DNA from: Nitrospira sp.
GTDB taxonomy: Bacteria > Nitrospirota > Nitrospiria > Nitrospirales > Nitrospiraceae
Length of the DNA: 64,000 bases
Reading direction: 5' to 3'
Assembly (NCBI GenBank): GCA_024998685.1
Contig: JACOEH010000004.1
Span: 62,001-126,000 of the forward strand
Shown: positions 17,365-26,310 of the stretch, piece after piece
How the letters are laid out: each line of letters opens with the position of its first letter
Numbering within the stretch: position 1 is the stretch's first letter
The notes under the pieces: generated by a model
Seen by the model: only the letters and a program-made list of their open reading frames with translations
Told to the model about the DNA's origin: nothing
Database searches by the model: none
Program-made: the position numbers and the translations under genes

Positions 17365-18464
17365 ACAATGAGTTTCGCCCTTATACATTGATCGCCGAAC
17401 TCACCTATCGGTGCCCGCTTCGCTGTCCTTACTGTTCGAATCCGTTGGATTTTGCAGAACATGGGAATGAGATCGACACCGACACATGGCTTCGGGTCTT
17501 TCATGAAGCCGAAGAACTCGGCGTGGTTCAGCTCAACCTCACAGGAGGTGAGCCGTTGTTGAGAAATGATCTGGAACTGCTTGTCGAAGAGGCCCGTAAG
17601 CTCGACCTGTATACGAACCTCATCACGAGCGGAATCACTCTCACGTTCGATCGGCTCTCCCGACTTCGCGCGGTGGGACTGGATAGTGTCCAAATATCCA
17701 TTCAAAGCACGAGACCGTCCGTATCGAACCGAATCGCCGGAGCGCCGTCGTTCCACCGCAAGCTCGACGCCATGCGCTGGATCACATCACTCGACCTTGC
17801 ATTGACCATGAACGTCGTGCTTCATCGGGAGAATATCTCTGAAATCAACGAATTCATCGCCCTGGCTGAACGCATGTCCGCCGATCGGCTCGAGTTGGCG
17901 AATGCGCAGTATCTTGGATGGGCATTGCAGAATCGCGCCGCGCTTCTACCCACTCGGGAGCAAATCGAGCGGGCGCGAACCGTTGCGGCTGAGGCCAAAG
18001 CACGCCTTCGTGGAAGCATGGAGGTGCTCTTTGTCACGCCCGACTATTACACCGAATACCCCAAATCCTGTATGGAGGGATGGGGGCGCCGGTTCATCGT
18101 GGTCAATCCGGAAGGGCTCGCGTTGCCCTGCCATCTGGCGCATACGATCCCAGGATTGCGTTTCGAGCATGTCACGCAGCGCCGGCTCGGGGACATCTGG
18201 CATCATTCAGCGGGATTCAACCGATTCCGCGGCGAGGATTGGCTGCCCGATCCTTGCAGGACCTGTGAGCGCCGCGCCGGAGACTTCGGAGGCTGTCGCT
18301 GCCAAGCGTTTCATGTCATCGGAGATGCCGGCATGACCGACCCCGCCTGTTCTCTCGCTCCCGGTCATGACTTCATTGAGTCGGCAAGAGCTCACGCCGA
18401 TCGCACGACCGGCTTCCCTGTCCTGTTCGAGTATCGGACCGGCCGAGGGCGTTCTGCACGATGA
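17361..18464 (+). CDS. pqqE: PqqA peptide cyclase PqqE (radical SAM/SPASM)
   Basis: PqqE makes the Glu-Tyr carbon-carbon bond in PqqA. The 367-residue product has the radical SAM motif CPLRCPYCSN near residues 19-28, LNLTGGEPLLRNDLELL, and a C-terminal SPASM domain with Cys in KSCMEGWG, LPCHLAH, CRTCERRAGDFGGCRCQAF and DPACSLAPGH for auxiliary iron-sulfur clusters. Start chosen at the ATGA overlap with pqqD; the longer frame upstream is inside pqqD. It overlaps the following permease gene by 4 nt in the same way. Confidence 0.95.
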   Translation: MNNEFRPYTLIAELTYRCPLRCPYCSNPLDFAEHGNEIDTDTWLRVFHEAEELGVVQLNLTGGEPLLRNDLELLVEEARKLDLYTNLITSGITLTFDRLSRLRAVGLDSVQISIQSTRPSVSNRIAGAPSFHRKLDAMRWITSLDLALTMNVVLHRENISEINEFIALAERMSADRLELANAQYLGWALQNRAALLPTREQIERARTVAAEAKARLRGSMEVLFVTPDYYTEYPKSCMEGWGRRFIVVNPEGLALPCHLAHTIPGLRFEHVTQRRLGDIWHHSAGFNRFRGEDWLPDPCRTCERRAGDFGGCRCQAFHVIGDAGMTDPACSLAPGHDFIESARAHADRTTGFPVLFEYRTGRGRSAR

Positions 18465-18982
18465 CCCGACGTATGAACGGCAGTCTGATCATGTTGCTTG
18501 TGCTGTTCGTGTCTATCGGTGTGTTCGCGTTTGCAAGAGATCGCTCGTTGCCGCTGCAGGGACTGTATGCGAGCGGCCGGCTATTCGAGAGCGTCTGGGT
18601 CGAATTGCTGTTGGGCTTCCTTATTGCCGGGTTTGTCGATGTGCTGATCTCTCCGGCTCAGATCACCGCGTGGCTGGGAACCGAGACCTCGACACGTGGG
18701 ATTTTTGTGGGATGGATGGCCGGCTTAGTGATTCCCGGAGGGCCCTATCTCTTGTTTCCCCTGGCAGCGAGTCTCTGGAAAACCGGAGTGTCTCCCGGCG
18801 CGTTGATCGCTCTGATTACCGCCAAAACCTTGGTCAGCCCCATCAGAATCCTGACCTATGAAGCCCCGCTGTTGGGATGGCATTTGACCATTGCTCGCTG
18901 TGTGCCTGCTCTCTTGGTTCCGCCGATTATGGGGCTACTGGGACAGTGGATCTTTAACCTATTCATGAGGAAGTCATCATGA
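18461..18982 (+). CDS. small membrane permease, DUF318/ArsP-like half, in pqq operon
   Basis: The 173-residue hydrophobic protein has about five transmembrane segments and the sequence WVELLLGFLIAGFVDVLISP, ITAWLGTETSTRGIFVG and GLVIPGGPYLLFPLAASL, resembling one half of the COG0701 (DUF318) permease family, whose members include arsenical and unknown exporters. The proline-glycine loop IPGGPY is the family's conserved core. It starts at an ATGA overlap with pqqE and ends at an ATGA overlap with the dehydrogenase gene, so it is produced together with both. Movement of PQQ or of an enzyme product across the inner membrane is a reasonable inference, not shown. Confidence 0.75.
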   Translation: MTRRMNGSLIMLLVLFVSIGVFAFARDRSLPLQGLYASGRLFESVWVELLLGFLIAGFVDVLISPAQITAWLGTETSTRGIFVGWMAGLVIPGGPYLLFPLAASLWKTGVSPGALIALITAKTLVSPIRILTYEAPLLGWHLTIARCVPALLVPPIMGLLGQWIFNLFMRKSS

Positions 18983-20112
18983 GCGCCGACCATGTCGTGA
19001 TGAGTCGTGTTGTCGGAATGATCTGTGTTTCGCTGATGCTGTTTCACGTTGGGAACCGAATCGAAGCCGGCGCTCTGCCTCTTGAAACGATCAAACTTCC
19101 TCCTGGTTTTACCATCGCCGTTTATGCGGACAATGTTCCGAATGCGAGGGGTATGGCGCTCGGGCAAGACGGCACCCTCTTTGTCGGTACAAGGGATAAA
19201 GGCGAGGTCTATGCCGTGCTGGACAAGAACGGCGATCAGCGCGCCGACGAAGTGCTGACGATCGCTCGTGGATTGCATATGCCGGCAGGCGTGGCCTATC
19301 GAAAGGGCTCGCTGTACGTGTCCGCCGTCGATCGACTCTTGCGGTTCGACGATATCGACACACAATTGAAACATGTGCCGCCGCCGACGGTCATCGCGGA
19401 CCACTTCCCCAAAGAGACCAGTCACGGGTGGAAGTTTATCGCCTTCGGTCCAGATGAAAAACTCTATGTGCCGGTGGGAGCGCCCTGCAATATCTGCGAA
19501 CCGGATCCCGATCGCTATGCTCTTATCGGCAGGCTGAATCCGGATGGGAGCGGATACGAGATCGTCGCGCGCGGGGTCAGGAACTCAGTCGGCTTCGATT
19601 GGGACCCGACCACTCACGACTTATGGTTCACCGAAAATGGCCGGGATCATCTCGGCGACACTCAACCGCCCGACGAACTCAACCATGCGACGAAGGCCGG
19701 GCTGCACTTCGGCTATCCCTATTGTCATGGGAAAGCGATCACGGATCCTCAGTACGGACGCAAACAGGCGTGCCGAGAATTCACGGAGCCCGCCGCCGAA
19801 CTGGGTCCGCACGTCGCCGCCCTGGGCATGCGCTTTTACACCGGTACCATGTTCCCGAAGGAATACCGGAATCAGATTTTTATCGCCGAACATGGGTCTT
19901 GGAATCGGAGCGAGAAAATCGGCTATCGGATCACGCTTGTGTCACGAGATGAGCAAGGGCGAACGCGATACTCGGTTTTTGCGGAGGGGTGGATTCAAGG
20001 CCAACGGGCATGGGGGCGTCCGGCCGATGTCCTCGTCATGCCCGATGGTGCCCTGCTGGTCTCAGACGATTCGGCCGGTATGATCTATCGTATTACCTAT
20101 AGTGAACCCTAA
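18979..20112 (+). CDS. exported PQQ-dependent sugar dehydrogenase (sorbosone dehydrogenase type)
   Basis: The 377-residue protein has an N-terminal signal peptide (about residues 9-30) and a six-bladed beta-propeller of the soluble glucose/aldose or sorbosone dehydrogenase family: LPPGFTIAVYADNVPNARGMAL, GWKFIAFGPDEKLYVPVG, GRLNPDGSGYEIVARGVRN, FTENGRDHLGDTQPPDELN, FGYPYCHGK, FIAEHGSWNRSEKIGYR and WGRPADVLVMPDGALLVSDD. Cys in APCNICEP and CHGK...QACRE are conserved in this subgroup. PQQ binds such propellers with calcium in the periplasm. It is the last gene of the coupled pqq run, so cofactor and enzyme are co-expressed. The substrate is unknown. Confidence 0.9.
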   Translation: MSADHVVMSRVVGMICVSLMLFHVGNRIEAGALPLETIKLPPGFTIAVYADNVPNARGMALGQDGTLFVGTRDKGEVYAVLDKNGDQRADEVLTIARGLHMPAGVAYRKGSLYVSAVDRLLRFDDIDTQLKHVPPPTVIADHFPKETSHGWKFIAFGPDEKLYVPVGAPCNICEPDPDRYALIGRLNPDGSGYEIVARGVRNSVGFDWDPTTHDLWFTENGRDHLGDTQPPDELNHATKAGLHFGYPYCHGKAITDPQYGRKQACREFTEPAAELGPHVAALGMRFYTGTMFPKEYRNQIFIAEHGSWNRSEKIGYRITLVSRDEQGRTRYSVFAEGWIQGQRAWGRPADVLVMPDGALLVSDDSAGMIYRITYSEP

Positions 20113-20126
20113 TCGACGATCGCATT

Positions 20127-21056
20127 ATGCTCGAAACCAAAACGGCGGTGCTGGCGGCTATTGCCGGAAATCTCAGTATCGCGGCGATCAAATTCCTTGT
20201 CGGTGCCATGACGGGAAGTTCCGCGATGCTGGCGGAGGGAATCCATTCGCTTGTCGATACCGGCAACGGCGCTCTCCTCTTGCTCGGTCTACGAATGAGC
20301 AGGAAGCCGGCAGACGAAGAACATCCCTTCGGGCATGGAAAGGAGTTGTACTTCTGGACCTTGATCGTCGCCATTTTGATTTTTGCCGTCGGGGGCGGGA
20401 TGTCTTTCTACGAGGGTATTCTTCATGTCCTCCATCCGAGCCCGATTCAGAACGAAGCATGGAACTACGCGGTCTTGGCCATCGCGTTTATCTTTGAAGC
20501 CGTTTCGTGGTCGGTCGCATGGAAGGTATTCCGGAGTCAGCGAAACGGGCAGGGACTGTTCCATGCGATCGGGTCCAGTAAGGATCCGACGACGTATACC
20601 GTCCTGTTGGAAGATTCTGTCGCTCTCCTCGGCATCGTGATCGCCTTTCTAGGAATTGGGCTCGCAAGCCGGTTACAAAATCCCTACTTCGACGGAGGCG
20701 CCTCAATGGCCATCGGAGTATTGTTGGCTTGTGTGGCGGTGTTTCTGGCGTCGCAAAGTAAAGGACTCTTGATCGGTGAGGGAGTGGACCGAAAGATACT
20801 CGATGGAATTCAGGTGATTGCGAAAGCCGATCCGGCGGTAGAGCTGACGAAGCCTCCTTTGACGATGTACTTCGGCCCCCACGAAATCCTCCTGGCTCTA
20901 GACGTACAGTTTCATGCAGGTCTTTCGGCCGCAGAGGTCACCGAGGCGGTTGATCGGATTGAAAAACAGATCAGGCGACAATATCCGGACATTACACAGA
21001 TTTATATTGAAGCGGAGTCTTTAACGACACGATATTTGAAGTCGAAAGTCGCGTGA
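20127..21056 (+). CDS. cation diffusion facilitator (CDF) metal transporter
   Basis: The 309-residue protein starts 14 bp after the dehydrogenase stop. It has six predicted helices and a cytoplasmic C-terminal ferredoxin-like domain. Helix II carries AEGIHSLVDTGN and helix V carries TVLLEDSVALLG, the positions that bind zinc or similar ions in the YiiP type; HPFGHGKELYFW is the family signature after helix II. The variant E-D in helix V, in place of H-D, marks the subgroup often annotated as a general cation transporter. It exports Zn/Fe/Mn/Co against protons. A relic of a second copy lies at 39844-40180. Confidence 0.9.
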   Translation: MLETKTAVLAAIAGNLSIAAIKFLVGAMTGSSAMLAEGIHSLVDTGNGALLLLGLRMSRKPADEEHPFGHGKELYFWTLIVAILIFAVGGGMSFYEGILHVLHPSPIQNEAWNYAVLAIAFIFEAVSWSVAWKVFRSQRNGQGLFHAIGSSKDPTTYTVLLEDSVALLGIVIAFLGIGLASRLQNPYFDGGASMAIGVLLACVAVFLASQSKGLLIGEGVDRKILDGIQVIAKADPAVELTKPPLTMYFGPHEILLALDVQFHAGLSAAEVTEAVDRIEKQIRRQYPDITQIYIEAESLTTRYLKSKVA

Positions 21057-21123
21057 GGTGTGCCCGAGTCGGCGAACGGCCGCGCTCGGTCGGCAACGTC
21101 AGATTGCTGTCGGGAGCAGTAAC

Positions 21124-21178
21124 AAAATAATCGTGTCGGTATCGAGTAGGAATATCAGAAAACCGATCGGTCGGGTCG
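21124..21178 (-). pseudogene. relic of a vapB-vapC junction
   Basis: These 55 bp match 25880-25934, the junction where the vapB-type gene ends and vapC begins, at 47 of 55 positions. On the minus strand the relic reads IFLLDTDTII in frame, equal to the VapC start MFLLDTDTII with its ATG turned into ATT. The rest of both genes is absent. This shows that a second vapBC copy once stood next to the CDF gene. Confidence 0.75.
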
Positions 21179-21276
21179 CAGTTCTGTGACGTGGCGCGGA
21201 TCGGCTTTAATCGGCGTTTTTCTGCCCTTGACAATGCAAGCTATTCCGCGCAAGAGTACGTACGGTGAGGATATAA

Positions 21277-21339
<63 letters not shown>

Positions 21340-21351
21340 TTTTTGGCTGCC

Positions 21352-21768
21352 ATGACGCACTCGCCCCAATCAATCGAGATAAGACGATTGCTGGAGCAAA
21401 CCGCGGTCATTCAGAGCGCCTGCGATCTGGATCTGTTGGTCTTTCTGCGCCGCCATCCGCGCACCTTGTTGACCAGCGAACAACTGGCCGGATTCGTGGG
21501 TTATCCTTTGAAAAATATTGCCCAAGCGCTCGATACGTTTATCGAAGCCGGGCTTCTTGGGCGAACGGCTCAGCAGTCAGCGCATGCCGCACGCATGTTT
21601 CTGCTCCTGCTCGATGGTCCGCAAGGGGGAGGAGTGGAAGCGCTCCTGGAATTGGCATCCACGCGCCAGGGACGGCGAGCCATCTTAGAGGCGCTGAACG
21701 GGAGCGACTCAGGCCCCAAGCAGCAACTTGGCACGCCTCCTGCTCTGAAGCTAGTCAAATGTGGGTAA
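21352..21768 (+). CDS. winged-helix protein upstream of KaiC-like ATPase
   Basis: The 138-residue protein has an N-terminal winged-helix domain: CDLDLLVFLRRHPRTLLTSEQ, LAGFVGYPLKNIAQALDTFIEAGLLG (recognition helix and following helix) and then ARMFLLLLDGPQGGGVEALLELAST. ATG at 21352 is used; a TTG at 21343 is in frame. No clear ribosome site is seen, and the leader is the CCGATCT repeat array. It lies 15 bp before the KaiC-like gene, so it probably regulates or partners the downstream signalling proteins. Confidence 0.7.
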   Translation: MTHSPQSIEIRRLLEQTAVIQSACDLDLLVFLRRHPRTLLTSEQLAGFVGYPLKNIAQALDTFIEAGLLGRTAQQSAHAARMFLLLLDGPQGGGVEALLELASTRQGRRAILEALNGSDSGPKQQLGTPPALKLVKCG

Positions 21769-21783
21769 CAACTGTGAGGACAT

Positions 21784-23334
21784 ATGTCCGAATCTGATCT
21801 CGTGCAAACCGGCATTGCGGGGTTCGATGACATACTATCCGGCGGCATTCCGCGAGGAAATGTGATCCTCGTGGAAGGGGCGATCGGTTGCGGCAAGACG
21901 ACGATGGGCGTGGAGTTCATCTACCGTGGAGCCAAGCAGTTCGATGAACCTGGCATCATCGTCTTGTTCGAGGTGTCACCGGACAAGATCGTTCGGGATG
22001 CGCGGCGGTTCGGTTGGAACCTGCGCGAACTGGAACAAGCGGGGCGGCTGAGAATCGTGTTCACGACTCGCGAGGTGTTGCGGCAAGAACTGCAACAAGC
22101 GGACAGTGTCCTGCTCGAAGAAGCGGCCAAGATCGGCGCGCGGCGCATTTTCATCGACGGCATTGCCAGACTGATCGGCAGCAACGGCACGCCCGAGACA
22201 CGCTCGGGATTTCATGTGTTCACCGAAGGGTTGCAGCGCGAGAATCTTACCGCCATGCTGGCGATTGAAGCGTCCGCTTACTCGGCGGGCCAGAATGGGT
22301 CCTTGCCGGAGGAGTCGATTGCCGATACGGTCATCCGGCTCAGGATGGAGGAAAACCAGCGCGCGATCAGCCGGTCGCTGGAAGTCGTGAAATCACGCGG
22401 CCAGTACTACCAGTTGGGACGCCACACGTTTCGGATCATCGACGGACGGGGAATACAAGTCTACCGCCGCGTCCAGGCGCCACGGGGAGGGGGACGAGAC
22501 CGCGCCGCGGCCTACGACCCGAACACGCGCATTTCTACGGGAATCCCCGGCCTCGACGCGCTCACCAACGGGGGATACTTCGTGGGCAGCACGACCGTGG
22601 TGGCTGGCATTTCCGGCGTCGGCAAGAGCGTGATGGGGCTTCAGTATATCGCGGAAGGCGCGCGGCGCGGCGAACGCAGCCTGATGCTCAGCTTGGATGA
22701 GCAGGTGGAACAAATCCTCCGTAACGCCACCAGTATCGGCATCGATATGCGCTCGGAGATGAACCGTGACCTCATTCGGATCGAGTACGAGCCGCCGCAA
22801 GAAATTGAAGTCGATGTGCATTTCCATCACATCGAACAATTGGTGCAGGAGTTCAAGCCCAAGCGGGTAGTGATCGACAGTCTGTCGACCTATGGATCGA
22901 CGCTCGGCACCGGTGGAAGAATCTTTCGGGATTTTTTTCACGCTCTGGTGGCTCTCATGAAGGAGCATCAGATTGCGGCGGTCTACAACCACGAAAACCC
23001 GGAAATGCTGGGGATGGCGTCGATGATGGGCAACTTTGCCATGAGTTCCTTGGTGGACAACATCATCCTCCTGAACTGGGCCGAGCTGGGCGACACGTTT
23101 CGCCTGGGCCTGACGATCGCCAAAATGCGGGCCAATCGAGTCAACCGGACGACGCACGAAGTGGCAATTCTCAGCGACCAGGGCATGACCGTGCTGGAGC
23201 GCGAGCTGCGCGTGCCGCCGGAGCGGCATCCATTTTCCTCTTACGCCGGGCTCGTGTCGCGAGCGCCCGAGCGTCGCCACATTCAACGGCAGACCGAAAA
23301 CGAGGACTCTGCTCGTGATCAGTCCCGCCCATGA
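21784..23334 (+). CDS. KaiC-like double RecA-domain ATPase
   Basis: The 516-residue protein has two KaiC domains. Domain 1 (about 1-240) starts TGIAGFDDILSGGIPRGN and has Walker A GAIGCGKT and Walker B-like RRIFIDGI; domain 2 (about 245-490) starts TGIPGLDALTNGGYFVGS with GISGVGKS and KRVVIDSL. The twin catalytic glutamates of cyanobacterial KaiC are not both kept: domain 1 has FEVSPDK and domain 2 SLDEQVEQ. Without KaiA/KaiB nearby this is a signalling ATPase of the KaiC-like type rather than a clock. It overlaps the next sensor kinase gene by 20 bp, implying a joint pathway. Confidence 0.9.
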   Translation: MSESDLVQTGIAGFDDILSGGIPRGNVILVEGAIGCGKTTMGVEFIYRGAKQFDEPGIIVLFEVSPDKIVRDARRFGWNLRELEQAGRLRIVFTTREVLRQELQQADSVLLEEAAKIGARRIFIDGIARLIGSNGTPETRSGFHVFTEGLQRENLTAMLAIEASAYSAGQNGSLPEESIADTVIRLRMEENQRAISRSLEVVKSRGQYYQLGRHTFRIIDGRGIQVYRRVQAPRGGGRDRAAAYDPNTRISTGIPGLDALTNGGYFVGSTTVVAGISGVGKSVMGLQYIAEGARRGERSLMLSLDEQVEQILRNATSIGIDMRSEMNRDLIRIEYEPPQEIEVDVHFHHIEQLVQEFKPKRVVIDSLSTYGSTLGTGGRIFRDFFHALVALMKEHQIAAVYNHENPEMLGMASMMGNFAMSSLVDNIILLNWAELGDTFRLGLTIAKMRANRVNRTTHEVAILSDQGMTVLERELRVPPERHPFSSYAGLVSRAPERRHIQRQTENEDSARDQSRP

Positions 23335-25389
23335 CCTGCTATTTACGCCTACGCTGTGGGATGCCGCGCTGGAGAAGTATGCCTCCGTCACCCAGTTGAC
23401 TATTCACTTGTTCGACGTTGAGGCCCGCCTGGTCCTTGGCCCCATCCACCCGACGCCCTTATTCCAACTATTCGAGGAGAGAAAATACGACCCAGGCATT
23501 TTTGCGCAATGCGCTCGCCGCTGCCTCGAGCAGACCGATACCAGGTCTACTGTGATTGTGTCTCAGGTTTACGGGTTGACCACAGTGGGCACATCGTTGA
23601 TGCTCGACGGCAAGATCGTCGGGGCGGCGGTGAGCGGTTATGTCTTCACGGATTTCGCTCAGGCATCGGATGTTCAGAGCGTAGCGCGTCAAGCAGGCAT
23701 TGCCTTTGCCAAGCTTTGGAAAGTCGTTCGCCAACAGTCGCCGGTCCCCCACCGGCGGTTACTGATGTATGGCGAGCTGCTGCAAGTCCTCGGCGACGCT
23801 CTGCTCCGGGAACATCACCGAGCGCGTCAGTACGAGCAGGCTGCGGCCATCATCAACAGCTCCGACGACGCCATCTTCAGCAAAAACCTCGACGGCATCA
23901 TCACCAGTTGGAATCACGGCGCGGAGCGATTGTTCGGCTACAGCGCCGGAGAAATGGTCGGCCGACCGGTCACGATGTTCATGCCTCCAGAGCGGGTGAA
24001 TGAAGAGCCGGATATTCTGTCGCGCGTTCAACTGGGAGAGTCGATAGACCATTATGAAACCGTCCGCTGCCGGAAAGACGGGACTTTGCTGGACATCTCG
24101 CTCAGCGTGTCTCCTCTTCCCGATGCGCGGGGTCGGATTGTGGGTACGTCTCAAGTCGCGCGCGACATCACGGACCGCGTGCGGACGGAAGAGGCCATGC
24201 GCCGTTGGAACGAGGAGTTGGAAGCGCGTGTCGGCGAACGAACGGCGGAATTGGTCGCGTCACAAGATCGCTTGCGGGATTTGGCGACTGACCTGAATCT
24301 GGCCGAACAACATGAACGTAAACGTCTGGCTGTGGAGCTGCACGATCATCTTCAACAAATTCTGGTGCTGGCAGGCTGAAACTCGGGATGGGGAAGCGGG
24401 CGAAATCTCTTTCGGTCTGTGCCGAGGTCATCAAGGAAACCGATGAAGTATTGTCGGATGCGTTGAAGTACACGCGTACGTTAGTAGCGGAATTGAGTCC
24501 GTCGGTCTTGCGCGATCACGGCTTGGCGGCGGGACTGAAATGGGTCGGCGAGTATATGAAAAGGTACAATCTCACCGTAACGGTTACGGTGCCGGAGGAA
24601 GAGCCGAAGCTGCCGGAGGATCTGACGGTCCTGTTGTTTCAGTCGGTTCGAGAGTTGTTGATCAACTCGTCGAAGTATGCCGGTACCGGACAGGCGGCAG
24701 TCACACTGGAGCAGCGAGATGATCAGGTGCTCATCGAAGTGAGCGATCAAGGCGTAGGCTTTGATCTTGCTGCTGTCGAGGGGGCGTCTCGTGAATCGTC
24801 TTCCAAGTTCGGGTTATTCAGCATCCGGGAACGCATGAAATCGTTGGGTGGATCGTTTGATTTTGAATCGGCTCAGGGGCAGGGGACCAAGGCAATCCTG
24901 TCGGTGCCGCTGGTCGATCACGGCATAGGCCGAGCGCGCGATGAAGCTTCTCTCCCGTCTTGGCTTGAAAAAAGGCGAAGTTCGGAAGTGACAACCGGAA
25001 GGGACATGCCGAAGCCCGATGTGGTGCAGGTGCTTCTGGTGGATGATCATACGATGCTCGAGAGGTATGAGGATGTTGAAATCGTCGGCGAGGCTGGGGA
25101 TGGCCAAGAAGCGGTGCAGGCCGTCGATCAGCTCCGGCCCCGCGTCGTCGTGATGGACATCAACATGCCGACGATGAACGGCACCGAGGCCACGGCGCAG
25201 ATCAAGGCCCGTCATCCTGAGACCATCGTCATCGGTCTGTCCGTGAACGCCGACGGCAAAAATCAGGAAGCGATGATGAAGGTCGGCGCTAACTTAGTAC
25301 TGTCCAAAGAAGCGGCCATCGATCAACTGCATGAGACGATCCGAGCCGCTGCCCGCGATTACTCCCCCTCCATACCGCGTTCTGCTTGA
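23315..25389 (+). pseudogene. PocR-PAS-HisKA_3 hybrid histidine kinase, frameshifted
   Basis: Two open frames (23315-24379 and 24388-25389) are one broken gene. The first, from a GTG overlapping the KaiC-like gene, has a PocR-like sensory domain (about residues 1-165), a PAS domain (AAAIINSSDDAIFSKN onwards) and the HisKA_3 box ERKRLAVELHDHLQQ. It ends in a TGA at 24377-24379, nine codons past the box. Restoring one base near 24371 rejoins it with the second frame, which carries the rest of HisKA_3, an N box SVRELLINSSKYAG, a G box VSDQGVGFD and a receiver domain. Intact paralogs (for example at 61880) read straight through this point. The receiver also lacks about eight residues of helix 1: LVDDHTM is followed by LERYED instead of a full helix. 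Confidence 0.85.
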
Positions 25390-25417
25390 TCAGATTCGAT
25401 AGCGCAGGAAGAGATGC
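25371..25417. repeat. direct repeat left of vapBC, copy 1
   Basis: About 47 bp here match 26311-26362: CATACCGCGTTCTGCTTG against CATACGGCGTTCTGCCTG, then a short gap, then CGATAGCGCAGGAAGAGATG in both. The right copy is the 3' end of the RibD-type gene; the left copy covers the end of the receiver frame and repeats the LFLRYR coding sequence out of context. The toxin-antitoxin pair lies between. Confidence 0.7.
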
Positions 25418-25512
25418 CGAGCACAGTGCGATTCCTCGTCTGTTTGTCTTCGATAAATCTTACGTCGGCGTTATCTCAGCGATACAGATCGCCGGGCGGT
25501 TGAGCTTCAATC

Positions 25513-25911
25513 TTAGTCTTTAGTCCAATTTTCCAGGGGGAGGCCCGGTATTCTTCGAAAATGACGGGTATTGTTGGTTACAAGGATGGAGCCGGTCGCA
25601 ATCGCGATAGAAGCAATGAAAAGATCGGAATCATTGATCATGTTCCGGTCTCGTTTTAAGTCCGCTTTCAGTTTTCCGAAGAAAATGGCCCCTTTCCTAT
25701 CGAGGGTAAAGATCTGAGCCATTTTGCTGAATTGGTCGACGACTCGAAGATTCTCCTCGACCCTGGCGGAATAGAAGGCTCCAAAGTAGAGTTCGGCCAA
25801 ACTGATCATCGTTGTCGCGATCTGACTAGGATCTACCGCTGCGATCCTTTCCGCGACGGCGCGATTTCCCCTCAACAGGAAAATGATCGTGTCGGTATCG
25901 AGAAGGAACAT
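25513..25911 (-). CDS. vapC: VapC-type PIN-domain toxin
   Basis: The 132-residue protein is a PIN ribonuclease. The acidic cluster for Mg is present: Asp5 (MFLLDTDT), Glu40 (SLAELYFG), and Asp94/Asp96 (INDSDLFIA), with the usual VTNNTRHF near the end. VapC toxins cut tRNA or rRNA and are neutralised by the partner encoded upstream. Start at 25911 overlaps the antitoxin stop as ATGA, the usual order of antitoxin first. A relic of the same gene lies at 21124-21178. Confidence 0.9.
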   Translation of the reverse strand: MFLLDTDTIIFLLRGNRAVAERIAAVDPSQIATTMISLAELYFGAFYSARVEENLRVVDQFSKMAQIFTLDRKGAIFFGKLKADLKRDRNMINDSDLFIASIAIATGSILVTNNTRHFRRIPGLPLENWTKD

Positions 25912-26162
25912 CAGAAAAGCGACCGATCAGATCGACGATTCCGTTTGCGGCTCTTATAGATTTCGGCGACAAGGTCCTTGGCTGGACGGTCATCTTTCCA
26001 TGCCCCTATAAGAGCTCCCCATCCGTCCTGTTCAAGAGATGGTGTTTCCAGTGATGACTTCAGAAGGCTTCCAATGACTCGTGATCGACTTCGGCCCGTG
26101 CGCTTTGCCACGCGATCCAGCTTTCTGACGATTGTGTTGTTGAGATAAATCGATACTTGCAT
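25911..26162 (-). CDS. ribbon-helix-helix antitoxin of the VapBC pair
   Basis: The 83-residue protein begins QVSIYLNNTIVRKLDRVAKR and continues GRSRSRVIGSLLKSSLE, the beta strand followed by two helices of a CopG/RHH DNA-binding domain. Its C-terminal half (DDRPAKDLVAEIYKSRKRN) would wrap the toxin. Such antitoxins repress their own promoter as dimers. AGGAGG lies 6 nt before the start. Confidence 0.85.
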   Translation of the reverse strand: MQVSIYLNNTIVRKLDRVAKRTGRSRSRVIGSLLKSSLETPSLEQDGWGALIGAWKDDRPAKDLVAEIYKSRKRNRRSDRSLF

Positions 26163-26310
26163 GCGCAGCCTCCTTGCCTCCCATTATCATTATGATGCTG
26201 ACGCGTCTATTCAAACATAATATGTTTGCCTTCGCAACCGATGACTGCGATGCGACTGGATGGGGTCGCCGGAAAGGAGGATCAGCAGTCCTTCGGCGGA
26301 GGCCAACCCT

